NCBI RefSeq assembly: GCF_900105535.1 | Contig: NZ_LT629779.1 | Coordinates: 4,154,001-4,218,000 of the forward strand | Direction of reading: 5' to 3' | DNA length: 64,000 bases | Source: Pseudarthrobacter equi | Lineage (GTDB): Bacteria; Actinomycetota; Actinomycetes; Actinomycetales; Micrococcaceae | In this document: in pieces, positions 17,757 through 26,148 of the stretch | Layout of the letters: every line of letters begins with the position of its first letter | How positions within the stretch are numbered: the first letter of the stretch is position 1 | Notes under the pieces: generated by a model | Databases searched by the model: none | Told to the model about the DNA's origin: nothing | The model's input: only the letters and a program-made list of their open reading frames with translations | Program-made: the position numbers and the translations under genes

Positions 17757-18398
17757 ATGACAACAATCGGAATCATCGGTGCAGGACACATTGGAAGCCA
17801 GGTTGCCCGGAAGGCGGTGGAGCTGGGCTACGACGTAGTCATCAGCAACTCGCGCGGACCGGAAACCCTCACGGACCTCGTGGCAGAGCTTGGCCCGAAG
17901 GCACGGGCCGCCACCGCAGCTGAGGCCGCCGCAGCAGGCGACTTCGCCGTGGTCACGGTGCCACTGAAGAACTACAAGGACGTTCCGGCGGAGCCGCTGG
18001 CAGGCAAGATCGTCATCGATACCAACAACTACTACTGGGAGCGCGACGGCCGCGTCCCGGCGCTGGACAACGGTGAAGCCACCACCTCCGGCCTGCTGCA
18101 GGAACACCTGCCCCAGTCAAAGGTGGCCAAGGGCTTCAACCACATCATGGCCAAGGACATCACCACGGACGGCACCCCGGCAGGCACGGACAACCGCCGC
18201 GCCCTGGCCACCGCCAGCGACTACCCGGAGGCCGCCGAACTGGTCACGAACCTGTACAACGAATTCGGCTTCGATACCGTCAATGCCGGTCCGCTGGAGG
18301 AAAGCTGGCGGGTTGAGCGCGACCGGCCCGCCTACGTGAAGCGGCAGAACGCCGCCGAACTCAAGGACAACCTGGCGAAGGCACCCCGCACCGTCTAA
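17757..18398 (+). CDS. NADP-dependent oxidoreductase, F420-dependent reductase-like
   Basis: A 213-aa Rossmann-fold protein. TTIGIIGAGHIGSQVARKAV at the N terminus is the dinucleotide-binding motif; SNSRGPETL would favour a phosphorylated cofactor, and VIDTNNYYWERDGR matches the NADPH:F420 reductase/ProC-like superfamily. The substrate is unknown. The ATG at 17757 puts the Rossmann strand at the very N terminus as is usual; no good ribosome site is visible. It is followed by a strong hairpin. Confidence 0.8.
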   Translation: MTTIGIIGAGHIGSQVARKAVELGYDVVISNSRGPETLTDLVAELGPKARAATAAEAAAAGDFAVVTVPLKNYKDVPAEPLAGKIVIDTNNYYWERDGRVPALDNGEATTSGLLQEHLPQSKVAKGFNHIMAKDITTDGTPAGTDNRRALATASDYPEAAELVTNLYNEFGFDTVNAGPLEESWRVERDRPAYVKRQNAAELKDNLAKAPRTV

Positions 18399-18425
18399 GC
18401 ACTATCTGGCCCGTGCTGGCCCCAG

Positions 18426-18482
18426 CTGGCTGGCAGCAGCCGTCGCAAAACCCGGTTTTAGCGACGGTTTGCTGCCAGCCAG
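18426..18482. terminator. Long nested hairpin terminator between convergent genes
   Basis: Outer arms CTGGCTGGCAGCA (18426-18438) and TGCTGCCAGCCAG (18470-18482) pair perfectly and enclose an inner stem GCCGTCGC/GCGACGGT with a short A/T-rich top. It separates the oxidoreductase from the convergent secreted protein gene. Confidence 0.8.
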
Positions 18483-18489
18483 GGCCTTG

Positions 18490-19470
18490 TCAGTCCTCGT
18501 CCTGATCGTGGCTGCTGTCCTGATCCTGGCTGCGGGCAGGGACCAGCACCACTTCATACTGCGTGGGTGGCGGCATCTTGTTGAACTTCGCGTTGACCGC
18601 GGCGAGCGTATCGCCGAACCTGGCGACGGTGGTGGGGACGTCAAAGTTCTTGCTGGTGATCTCTTCCTTGAGCTTGCCGGATGAGAGATCGCCGGACAGC
18701 TTGATGCGGGCGATCTTGTTCTGCTGGTTCTGGACGGCCCACAGGGTGCGGCCCTTCACCAGGATGCCGTCAACGTAGGGCAGTGCCGGAGTGTCGATCT
18801 TCGCGGTGTCGCCGGTCCCGGGATCCACGGTGTAGACGGCCTCGTTGAAGGTATGGGCAACGATCAGGACTTTCCCGCCCTTGGCCGACGCAATGCCGTT
18901 GAGGCCGAACTGGTTTGCCGGATCAGACAGGGCGAGCGACGGATCATTGAGGGTCCTCGTCTCCATCTTTCCCAGCTTTCCTGAGCGGCTGACGGGGACG
19001 AAATACAGCTCCGGGCGCTTGGAGTTGGTGAACCACGCGCCGTCTTTGGTGACGGTGACGTCGTTGATGAAGCCCGGCGCCAGGTCAACGGCGCCGGCGT
19101 CCTTGCCGGTCTTCGCGTTATAGACGAAGGCCTTGCCGGTACCGCCGCCCGCTACGAAGAGCAGGTTGGTGCGCTCGTCATACTTGAGTCCCACAGCCAT
19201 CCGGGGGTTTGAGTCGAAGGTGGAGACATCGATGAAACGCTCAGCTTTCCCGTCACGGATGTCGCCTTTGAAAATGTCACCGGTCATCAGCTCGCCGGCA
19301 TAGAAAGTAGTCCCGCGGCCCTCGGCAATGCCCTCGGCGGAATTGGCGCCGTCGAGCACTATGACGTCGCGGAAAGGCGTCGAGGCCGAGGCGGGGACGG
19401 CGGATGGCGCAAGCAGCGCGAAGAGGGCGATGAGTCCTGCGGCGGTGCGGCGATGTGCTGTTCGGCGCAT
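18490..19470 (-). CDS. Secreted SMP-30/gluconolactonase-like beta-propeller protein
   Basis: 326 aa. A signal peptide (MRRTAHRRTAAGLIALFALL, cleavage near PASAS) precedes repeats of a six-bladed propeller of the SMP-30/NHL type (AEGIAEGRGTTFYAGEL, GLKYDERTNLLFVAGG, NDVTVTKDGAWFTNS, LNGIASAKGGKVLIVAH, VDGILVKGRTLWAV). Relatives bind sugars or lactones, often with calcium; no specific catalytic set is obvious here. The C terminus ends in an acidic tail QDQDSSHDQDED. AAGGATCCAGC precedes the start. It is monocistronic. Confidence 0.8.
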   Translation of the reverse strand: MRRTAHRRTAAGLIALFALLAPSAVPASASTPFRDVIVLDGANSAEGIAEGRGTTFYAGELMTGDIFKGDIRDGKAERFIDVSTFDSNPRMAVGLKYDERTNLLFVAGGGTGKAFVYNAKTGKDAGAVDLAPGFINDVTVTKDGAWFTNSKRPELYFVPVSRSGKLGKMETRTLNDPSLALSDPANQFGLNGIASAKGGKVLIVAHTFNEAVYTVDPGTGDTAKIDTPALPYVDGILVKGRTLWAVQNQQNKIARIKLSGDLSSGKLKEEITSKNFDVPTTVARFGDTLAAVNAKFNKMPPPTQYEVVLVPARSQDQDSSHDQDED

Positions 19471-19624
19471 GCTGGATCCTTAGTTGGCGGGTGATGCGCG
19501 GGGCCAACCTGCGGCAGCTCCGCACGATGGTCTAGTAATTTTAAGCGCCCGCGGCATGCCCGCCAAGGCATCGAAGCCCCCATTCTGCTTACAATCGAAC
19601 CCTCAATCGACTACTGAGGGATCC

Positions 19625-19963
19625 ATGAAGAAACTCGCCACAGTCCTGTTCGCCGCAGGCCTCCTTGCCTCCGCCACGGCCTGCTCCGCTTCCCACCAGC
19701 TTTCCACCACCGAAACCTGCGAGCGTATTCAGTCCGTTGTCTCGAACCCCGCCAACGGTGCCGGCAAGACGGGCATGAACCGCCTGGCCAACCAGATCCG
19801 CCCCATCCACGCGGTCGCCTCGGATGACCTCAAGCCCGCGCTGCAGTCCATCCTGGAGTACACGGATGAGCAGGCGAAGGAAACCCCGGACGAGGCCAAG
19901 CTGGCCGAACTCCAGTCCGGTTACGAGCAGGCGAGCGGCACCTACAGCCGCTTCTGCAGCTAA
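19625..19963 (+). CDS. Small secreted lipoprotein of unknown function
   Basis: 112 aa. A lipoprotein signal (MKKLATVLFAAGLLASATAC) puts the acylated cysteine at position 20. The mature part is helical and charged, with two further cysteines (ETCERIQ and the C-terminal RFCS) that could form a disulphide. No known domain is recognised. GAGGGATCC lies upstream of the start. Confidence 0.72.
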   Translation: MKKLATVLFAAGLLASATACSASHQLSTTETCERIQSVVSNPANGAGKTGMNRLANQIRPIHAVASDDLKPALQSILEYTDEQAKETPDEAKLAELQSGYEQASGTYSRFCS

Positions 19964-20000
19964 CCAGCGCGGCGGTTAACTACGCGGCGGATCCGGCCGC

Positions 20001-20930
20001 CTACAACGTGGCCGGATCCGTGTTGGCCCCGCACAGGAGCACGGCCACGCGTTCGCCCGGTCCCGGCACATATGCGCCGGACAGCAGGGCGGCGTAGGCA
20101 GCCGCGGCACCGTGCTCCACCACGATGCGGTAGCCGTTCCAGAGCGCGCTCCGGGCGGCGACGATGTCCGCATCCGTCACCAGGACGCTTTCGACGCCGG
20201 TGCGGACCGCCACCGCGAAGCCGATGGCACCAACGCTGCGGGCACCCAGCGAGTCCGCCGCGACACCGGAAACGGCAACGTCCACCGGGATCCCCGCACG
20301 CAGCGCAGCATGCAGGGTGGGTGCGCCTTCCGGTTCCACTGCCACCACTTTGGCGCGCCCTTCCACGGCCGCGGCAATGCCGGCCATCAGTCCCCCACCG
20401 CCCACGGCCACCAGGACCGTGTCCACACCGGGCACCTGGTCCAGCAGTTCCAATCCCACCGTTCCCGCGCCTGCAGCGATCTCCGGCTGGTCATAGGCGT
20501 GGCAGTACACAGCGCCGGTCTCGGCAGCATGCGCCACCGCTGCCTCGTAAGCCACTGCGTATTCCGCACCGCCCTGCACGACGACGGCACCGATGTCCCT
20601 GAGCTTCGCGACCTTGACGGCGGGGGCCGCTTCGGGGACGAAGACCGTCGCAGGCACGCCGAGCCGGGCGGCCGCGTAGGCGTTTGCCAGGCCGGCATTG
20701 CCTCCGGAAGCCACCACGATGCCCGCCGGGGTCAGCTCCCCGCGTTCCTGGCTGGCCAGTATCCGGTTCAGGGCACCGCGTGCCTTGAAAGTTCCGGTGT
20801 GCTGCAGGAATTCGCACTTGAACCAGACCGGGCCCGGGTACTGGCCGCGGTCTGCCTCCAGCACGGGCGTCAGCCGGGTGAGGCCGGCAGTCCGCTGGGC
20901 GGCCTCGTCCACATCTGTACGGCTGATCAT
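20001..20930 (-). CDS. PLP-dependent threonine/serine dehydratase-like enzyme
   Basis: A 309-aa fold-type II PLP enzyme. The Schiff-base lysine lies in HTGTFKARGALNR, the substrate asparagine loop in VASGGNAGLANAYAAARLG, and the phosphate-binding glycine loop in VAVGGGGLMAGIAAA. This is the catalytic core of biodegradative threonine dehydratases without the C-terminal ACT domain, so feedback control by isoleucine is not expected. The exact substrate (threonine, serine or hydroxyaspartate) is open. Its ATG lies one base after the stop of the upstream 101-aa gene, indicating coupled translation. Confidence 0.87.
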   Translation of the reverse strand: MISRTDVDEAAQRTAGLTRLTPVLEADRGQYPGPVWFKCEFLQHTGTFKARGALNRILASQERGELTPAGIVVASGGNAGLANAYAAARLGVPATVFVPEAAPAVKVAKLRDIGAVVVQGGAEYAVAYEAAVAHAAETGAVYCHAYDQPEIAAGAGTVGLELLDQVPGVDTVLVAVGGGGLMAGIAAAVEGRAKVVAVEPEGAPTLHAALRAGIPVDVAVSGVAADSLGARSVGAIGFAVAVRTGVESVLVTDADIVAARSALWNGYRIVVEHGAAAAYAALLSGAYVPGPGERVAVLLCGANTDPATL

Positions 20931-20931
20931 C

Positions 20932-21237
20932 CTAGACGTCGTCGTCCCAGGTTCCGGGATCCTTCAGCGCTTCCTCAGGCTTGCGCTCCTGCCCGCCGTC
21001 CGCAGGGGCCGCGGCCTCGCTGCCGGCAGCCTCGCCGCTTCCCACGTACGACGCCGGCACGGTCCCGGCAGCGTGGGCCTGCTGCTCTTCCCGGATGTTG
21101 GCGGCGTGGGGCTGCTCCGGGTGCTGGCCGCTTTGCGGGGCCTCGGTGACCTGTTCCGCGTTGTCCCGGGCTTCGTCCGGGTCGCCGGGTCCACGGAGGT
21201 CCGCGGTGTTGCGGGGCTCATCGTTCGGTGTGCTCAT
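20932..21237 (-). CDS. Disordered acidic protein upstream of the dehydratase
   Basis: A 101-aa protein (MSTPNDEPRN ... DPGTWDDDV) rich in Ala, Glu, Pro and Gln without hydrophobic segments. AACGGAAGGCAGGATC provides a good ribosome site before 21237. No function can be assigned. It probably shares an mRNA with the dehydratase gene, one base downstream. Confidence 0.6.
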   Translation of the reverse strand: MSTPNDEPRNTADLRGPGDPDEARDNAEQVTEAPQSGQHPEQPHAANIREEQQAHAAGTVPASYVGSGEAAGSEAAAPADGGQERKPEEALKDPGTWDDDV

Positions 21238-21396
21238 GATCCTGCCTTCCGTTGTTGCTGGCTGGTCCTGCGGGCGGTTCCGGGGAAGCACGCCGCGAGT
21301 TCCAGCCTACTTTCTGCCGCGCTTCCTGTGAGTTCGGCCTCAACCGGGACGTTGGCCGGCCGGCCGGCGTTGTAGGAGATGGCGGAAGGAGGCCAC

Positions 21397-22014
21397 ATGA
21401 TCATCGTTCTCACCGGCATCGACGGTTCGGGCAAGTCGACGGCGGCCCGCGCCCTGGTGCAGGCTGTCCGGGCACGCGGCGGCAAGGCAATGCTGCTGAG
21501 CAACCATGCGGGCCGGCGCACCATGTCAGTCCTGGCCGCCCGGATGGGCGTGCAATTGCCGCCCCGGGCCACGGATGCCGTCGAAACACTCCTGCGGGTC
21601 TCCAACGTGCTGGTGTCCCACCTGCGGGCCCAATGCTTCGATGGCGTGGTGGTCATGGACCGCCACCTCCACTGCCAGCTTGCCCTGCGCACCACCAAGG
21701 GACTGCCGCGCGGGCGCTTCCTGCCCTGGCTTCTCGCGGCACTTCCCCGGCCTGCCGCCGTCGTACACCTGGACCTGGAGCCGGCCGAAGCGCACCGCCG
21801 GATCGCAGCGAGGGGGACCGATTCCGAAACCCTTGCGGACCTGTCCGCTTTCCGGGATGCCTACGCAGGGCTGCCGGAATTTGGCAGCTTCGTCCAGGTG
21901 GATGCTTCGCTTCCCGCCGCTGAACTGGCACAACGCGTGCTGCAGGCTGTGGCCACGCTTCAGGGCGGTCCAGGCGACTCAGGGAAGGACGCAGCAGTCA
22001 CAAACCGAATTTAG
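21397..22014 (+). CDS. Thymidylate kinase-like P-loop nucleoside/nucleotide kinase
   Basis: 205 aa. The Walker A loop GIDGSGKST lies at residues 7-15, followed by VVVMDRHLHC, the DR(Y/H) motif of thymidylate kinases, and a lid-like RRIAARGTDSE segment. The protein is shorter and more divergent than housekeeping Tmk, so it is probably a paralogous kinase with another nucleotide or small-molecule substrate. GAAGGAGG sits 5 bases before the ATG at 21397. It stands alone between a divergent gene pair and dctA. Confidence 0.8.
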   Translation: MIIVLTGIDGSGKSTAARALVQAVRARGGKAMLLSNHAGRRTMSVLAARMGVQLPPRATDAVETLLRVSNVLVSHLRAQCFDGVVVMDRHLHCQLALRTTKGLPRGRFLPWLLAALPRPAAVVHLDLEPAEAHRRIAARGTDSETLADLSAFRDAYAGLPEFGSFVQVDASLPAAELAQRVLQAVATLQGGPGDSGKDAAVTNRI

Positions 22015-22017
22015 GCA

Positions 22018-22053
22018 TTTCGCATTGTGGAAATGGATTTTCCCCTTGCGGAA
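22018..22053. promoter_or_regulatory. Two tandem 15-bp IclR-type sites before dctA
   Basis: TTTCGCATTGTGGAA (22018-22032) and TTTCCCCTTGCGGAA (22039-22053) begin 21 bp apart, two helical turns, about 113 bp before the dctA start. They match the dyad consensus TTYCVYVWWGYRGAA also found as a 21-bp-spaced tandem before hyi and as a single site before uraD. Confidence 0.65.
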
Positions 22054-22130
22054 TAGATGTGACCGGGGTTACTTTTGCCTTAAGCCCCGGGCGTCCCCGG
22101 GCTGTTCCCGAATCGAAGAGGCAAAGGTCA

Positions 22131-23618
22131 ATGAAGATCCCCAACCCTGAGGCACTGAAGGCGAGTTCGGTGCCCGCGAAGAGGAAGCCGCTGTACAAGT
22201 CGCTCTTCTTCCAGATTCTGATCGCCGTCGTGGCAGGTGTCCTCATAGGGCATTTCTGGCCGGACCTCGGATCACAGCTGAGGCCGCTCGGAGATGGCTT
22301 CATCAAACTCATCAAGATGATCATCGCGCCGCTGATCTTCCTGGTGATCGTCACCGGCATTTCGGCCGTAGGCGACGTTAAGGCGGTTGGAAGGGTTGGG
22401 GTCAAGGCCCTGGTCTATTTCACGGCGGCCACCCTGTTCGCGCTCCTGTTCGGCCTGGTCGTGGGAAACCTGGTCCAGCCCGGCGCGGGACTGAACATTG
22501 ACCCGGCAACCCTGTCGCAGGCTGACCTGAACGCCAAAACCGGCTCTGCCGCCCCCAAGGACGCAGCATCCTTCATCCTGGATGTCATCCCCGCCAGCGT
22601 GATCGGGGCCTTCGCCAGCAACAGCCTCCTGCAGGTCCTGTTCTTCTCGGTGTTCTTCGGCGCAGCCATTGTGGTTATCGGCCGGGAACGGTGCATGCCG
22701 GTCATCAGCCTGATGGAAACCATCCTCGAACTGATCTTCAAGATCATGTCCTGGATCATGAAGGTGGCACCCATCGGTGCCTTCGGCGCCATGGCCTTCA
22801 TCATCGGCCAGTACGGCCTCAGCACGCTCAGCACCTACGCCGTCCTGATCGCCGCCTGCTACGGAGCCGCCGTGGTGTTCATCGGCCTGCTCTTCGTGGT
22901 CGCCTGGATCACCGCCCGCGTGCCGCTGTGGCAGTTCCTCAAGTACACCCGGGAGGAATTCCTCCTGGCCCTGGGCACCGCTTCCACCGAGGCCGTCATG
23001 CCCCGGATCATGACCAAACTGACCAACGCCGGCTGCTCCCGTGCCACCACCGGCCTGGTGGTACCCACCGGATACTCCTTCAACCTCGACGGCGCAGCCA
23101 TCTACCTCTCGATTTCCCTGCTCTTCCTGGCGCAGGCCTTCGGCCACAACCTGGACCTCGGCCAGCAGCTTGCCGCACTGGGCGTCCTGCTGCTCACGTC
23201 CAAGGGCATGGCGGGCGTCCCGGGCTCGTCCTTCCTGGCGCTCTCCGCCACGGCCGCCGCGCTGGGGATCTTCCCGGTGGCCGGCGTGGCGCTCCTGCTC
23301 GGTGCGGACCGGCTGATGGACTCCATGCGCGTGGTGGTCAACCTGCTGGGCAACTGCGTAGCCACCTTCGTGGTCTCCAAGTGGGAAGGCCAGTTTGACC
23401 GCAGCGTCATGGTCCGGGCCTTCAAGGGCGAAATCACCAACCACGACTCCGCGGTGATGCTCGGCAAGGAAGAAGACTTCCAGGACCAGGAACTGCAGCG
23501 GATCAGCGAGGGCCAGGCCCCGTCACCCAAGTTCCGCGGCGGCCCCAACCCCGGCGACATTCCGCGGTTCCAGATGAGCAAGTCAACCCGTGCCGGCACG
23601 GACAGCAGCCCGGACTGA
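22131..23618 (+). CDS. dctA: C4-dicarboxylate/H+ or Na+ symporter of the DctA type
   Basis: 495 aa, dicarboxylate/amino acid:cation symporter (DAACS) family. The N-terminal helices include KMIIAPLIFLVIVTGISAVGD, the serine-rich hairpin is LALGTASTEAVMPRI, and the substrate signature is VVPTGYSFNLDGAAIYLS with the later GMAGVPGSSFLAL. These are DctA-like and favour succinate, fumarate and malate over glutamate. AAAGGTCA precedes the ATG at 22131. Two IclR-type sites lie upstream, and an IclR gene is convergent with it downstream. Confidence 0.9.
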   Translation: MKIPNPEALKASSVPAKRKPLYKSLFFQILIAVVAGVLIGHFWPDLGSQLRPLGDGFIKLIKMIIAPLIFLVIVTGISAVGDVKAVGRVGVKALVYFTAATLFALLFGLVVGNLVQPGAGLNIDPATLSQADLNAKTGSAAPKDAASFILDVIPASVIGAFASNSLLQVLFFSVFFGAAIVVIGRERCMPVISLMETILELIFKIMSWIMKVAPIGAFGAMAFIIGQYGLSTLSTYAVLIAACYGAAVVFIGLLFVVAWITARVPLWQFLKYTREEFLLALGTASTEAVMPRIMTKLTNAGCSRATTGLVVPTGYSFNLDGAAIYLSISLLFLAQAFGHNLDLGQQLAALGVLLLTSKGMAGVPGSSFLALSATAAALGIFPVAGVALLLGADRLMDSMRVVVNLLGNCVATFVVSKWEGQFDRSVMVRAFKGEITNHDSAVMLGKEEDFQDQELQRISEGQAPSPKFRGGPNPGDIPRFQMSKSTRAGTDSSPD

Positions 23619-23668
23619 GCATTGCCAACCCGGCCGCTCTCTCAGCGGCCACCCCATTGCGCACGAAA

Positions 23669-23702
23669 CAGGCGGGCAGGACCACCAGGGCCTGCCCGCC
23701 TG
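23669..23702. terminator. Hairpin between convergent dctA and IclR genes
   Basis: A 12-bp stem (CAGGCGGGCAGG at 23669-23680 with its complement at 23691-23702) with a 10-base loop lies in the convergent gap. Confidence 0.65.
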
Positions 23703-23729
23703 CTGTCATGCGCGCATCGTCCCGTCGCG

Positions 23730-24545
23730 CTATAGCGCCACCGGATGCCGCCACGCGCCGCTGGCTTTCCCCTGGTGCCCCAGGCTCCGGGAGATGGCGA
23801 GGGCCGAGGCACGCACCAGCGGCACCATTTCATGCGCCTGGGTGGCGGCATCGGGCACCACGATGGACAGCGCCGCCACAACGTCGCCGCCGGCGCCCCG
23901 GATGGGTGCCGCCACGGATACCGTCTGCGACGGATGGGTACGCCTCACGACGGCGGCGCCCGCCTGCTTGACCTCGGCCAGCAGGGCACGCAGGTCCTTG
24001 GCGGGGACCCTGCCCGGTCCGACGTCCTGCGCTTCCGGCTGCGCCAGCAGTTCTGCCTGCACGTCCGGGGCGGCGTAGGCCAGGAGGACCTGCCCGACGG
24101 CGGTGGTGGACAGGGGCATCCGGCCACCTACCCTGTACGCGACTTCGGTGGCGGTGCGCGAGGAGAGCCTGTCGATCAGGACAGCCTCATGGCCTTCGCG
24201 AACGGCAAGAAGGACGTGGTGGCGGGTCACTTCGTAAAGATCCTCGAGGTAGGGCAGGGCGATCTGCCGGACGCCGTGGCCGCGGGGCGACAGCGACGCA
24301 ATCTCCCACAGCCGCACTCCCACCACGTAGCGCCCGTCCTCCAGCTTTTCCAGCGCTCCCCATTCCGTCAGGTGGCGCACCATGCGCAGTGCGGTGGCGG
24401 GCGCCAGGTCCGCGAGGCGGGACAGCTCGGACAGGTTGAGGGCCCTCCGCTGTTCGGTGAACTGGGCCAGCAGGCTGAGCGCGCGGACCACCACGGGCTG
24501 CCCGGGAACCCCCGGCACGGCCCCCGCCGCATTGCGTGCTCCCAC
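23730..24545 (-). CDS. IclR-family transcriptional regulator
   Basis: About 271 aa. The N-terminal winged helix (VVRALSLLAQFTEQRRALNL, SRLADLAPATALRMVRHLTEWG) is followed by the IclR effector domain (YVVGVRLWEIAS, RHHVLLAVREGHEAVLIDRL, MPLSTTAVGQVLLAYA, ALSIVVPDA). The start is uncertain: GTG at 24545 is chosen because AGGGGAGG lies 7 bases upstream, but GTG at 24548 or 24563 is possible. It is divergent from an aromatic-acid-type MFS transporter, with a palindrome between them. Confidence 0.86.
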   Translation of the reverse strand: MGARNAAGAVPGVPGQPVVVRALSLLAQFTEQRRALNLSELSRLADLAPATALRMVRHLTEWGALEKLEDGRYVVGVRLWEIASLSPRGHGVRQIALPYLEDLYEVTRHHVLLAVREGHEAVLIDRLSSRTATEVAYRVGGRMPLSTTAVGQVLLAYAAPDVQAELLAQPEAQDVGPGRVPAKDLRALLAEVKQAGAAVVRRTHPSQTVSVAAPIRGAGGDVVAALSIVVPDAATQAHEMVPLVRASALAISRSLGHQGKASGAWRHPVAL

Positions 24546-24624
24546 CACGTGGCCTCCCCTCACCTTTGATTGACGCCCTTACCTTCTTCGAGGCTCTACT
24601 TTGTGGCCCGTGACACAAAGTGCA

Positions 24625-24641
24625 TTTTCACTCAGTGAAAA
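24625..24641. promoter_or_regulatory. 17-bp palindrome in the IclR/MFS divergent promoter
   Basis: TTTTCACT-C-AGTGAAAA is a perfect dyad midway between the divergent genes and a likely operator for the adjacent IclR protein. It differs from the TTYC...GAA dyads near dctA, hyi and uraD. Confidence 0.65.
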
Positions 24642-24728
24642 GTACGATTTCGGCGATGCCCACCGGCGGGCATGCTGATGGACGACCCGCCGGGGACTGC
24701 CTGGCGTCTTATCCGATTGGAATCAACG

Positions 24729-26039
24729 ATGAACTCCAATGCCCCCAGGAAATCCCTGGCCGTCATCTTCGTGCTGTGCTGGCTTGGCCTGCTCGCGGAC
24801 GGCTACGACCTCTACGTCTACGGCGCCACCCTCCCAGGCCTGATTGGACATCCGCCGTTCAACGTCACCCCCGCCGCCGCTGGTGCCGTCGGCTCCATTG
24901 CGCTCGTGGGGATGCTGCTTGGCTCCCTGATCGTCGGCACACTGACGGACCGGCTGGGCCGGCGCCGCATCTTTGTCAGCGCCCTTGCCCTCTTCTCGCT
25001 GGCCATGCTGGCCTGCGCCGCAGCGCCCAGCTGGGAGCTTTTTGCGGTGTTCCGCTTTGTCGCATGCTTCGGCGTGGGCGGTTTGCTTCCGACGGCGGTG
25101 GCCCTCACCAACGAGTTCGCCCCGCCCGGCAAGAAATCGCTGGTGCTCGGCGCCGTGCTGACGGGCCCGGCCGTGGGGACCGTGGTGGCATCCCTCAGTT
25201 CGCTGGCCCTCCTGGAGGGAAGCGGCTTCCGCCCGGTGTATGCCATCGGCGCTGCCGGCCTGTTGATCGTCCCGTTCGCCTGGTTCCTGCTGCCGGAATC
25301 GCCGTCGTTCCTCCGCACCCAGCTCCGCACCGCCGAGGCGGACAGGCTCGAAGCCGCTTACGGGCTGCCCGGCAGCGCCGCCGCCCCGATCTCATCCGCC
25401 GTCCCTTCCGCCAGGATCTCGCCCACGCGTGCCCTGTTCGCCGAGGGGACGGCCCGGACCACCGTCCTGTTGTGGGCCGTTACCATCCTGAGCCTGCTGA
25501 CGATCTTCGGCGTCAGCACCTGGCTCCCCCAGATCATGCGGACGGCCGGCTTCGGCGTCGGCTCTTCCGTGTCGTTCCTGCTGGCCTACTCGGTGGGCGC
25601 CGTCGTCGGCACCGTCCTTGCGTCCATCGCCAGCCAGAAGTTCGGGCCACGGCCGCTGGTGATCGTCGGCTTCGTGAGCGCGGCGGCAGCCCTCCTGCTG
25701 ATGTCCACCAACCCGCCGGCCGCCCTCATGACGGTACTTGCCGCCGTCGCGGGTTTTGGCGGACTGGGAACACAGAACATGATCAACGACTTTATTGCCC
25801 AGTACTACCCTGCCGCTACGCGAGCCACCGGCCTGGGGTGGGCTTTGGCCGTGGGCCGTCTCGGCGCTATTGCCGGGCCCACCTACGGCGCGTTGCTGGT
25901 GGGCTTTGGTGGCGGAGTACCCGTGGCCGCCATGGCATTCGCGGCACCCGCCCTGATCGGTGCCGTGCTGATGCTCGCCCTGCGCACCAGGGCTGCGCGG
26001 CGTCCTGCGGTCGCGGCCGACGCGGAACTGGTGGCCTGA
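24729..26039 (+). CDS. AAHS-type MFS transporter (aromatic acid:H+ symporter family)
   Basis: A 436-aa, 12-helix carrier. Helix 1 carries GLLADGYDLYVYGATLPGL, matching the DGxDxxxxG signature in which the aspartates are essential in PcaK/BenK-type permeases; the loop 2-3 motif is GTLTDRLGRRRIF. The divergent IclR regulator is a common arrangement for aromatic-acid uptake (PcaR/PobR-type control). No aromatic ring-cleavage genes are nearby, so the substrate is inferred only. GGAATCAACG precedes the ATG at 24729. Two hairpins follow. Confidence 0.87.
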   Translation: MNSNAPRKSLAVIFVLCWLGLLADGYDLYVYGATLPGLIGHPPFNVTPAAAGAVGSIALVGMLLGSLIVGTLTDRLGRRRIFVSALALFSLAMLACAAAPSWELFAVFRFVACFGVGGLLPTAVALTNEFAPPGKKSLVLGAVLTGPAVGTVVASLSSLALLEGSGFRPVYAIGAAGLLIVPFAWFLLPESPSFLRTQLRTAEADRLEAAYGLPGSAAAPISSAVPSARISPTRALFAEGTARTTVLLWAVTILSLLTIFGVSTWLPQIMRTAGFGVGSSVSFLLAYSVGAVVGTVLASIASQKFGPRPLVIVGFVSAAAALLLMSTNPPAALMTVLAAVAGFGGLGTQNMINDFIAQYYPAATRATGLGWALAVGRLGAIAGPTYGALLVGFGGGVPVAAMAFAAPALIGAVLMLALRTRAARRPAVAADAELVA

Positions 26040-26047
26040 CACATTGA

Positions 26048-26113
26048 CGCAGGGACGCGAGGTCCCTGCGCTGAACCCAGGATGCCCCGGCCGGTAACCG
26101 GCCGGGGCATCCT
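26048..26113 (+). terminator. Double hairpin terminator after the AAHS transporter
   Basis: The first hairpin has arms CGCAGGGA (26048-26055) and TCCCTGCG (26063-26070). The second is a near-perfect 34-base palindrome with arms 26079-26095 and 26097-26113. Confidence 0.78.
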
Positions 26114-26148
26114 GCTGTGGAATAATCCGCTGCGGGAGGCCAGACGAC

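Noticed and set aside
19987..20020. CGGATCCGGCC/GGCCGGATCCG hairpin as a terminator
   Set aside because: It straddles the stop codon of the dehydratase gene and lacks a U tract, so a coding-sequence coincidence is as likely.
21397..22014. Housekeeping thymidylate kinase
   Set aside because: It is divergent and stands alone without the usual neighbours; only the superfamily can be supported.
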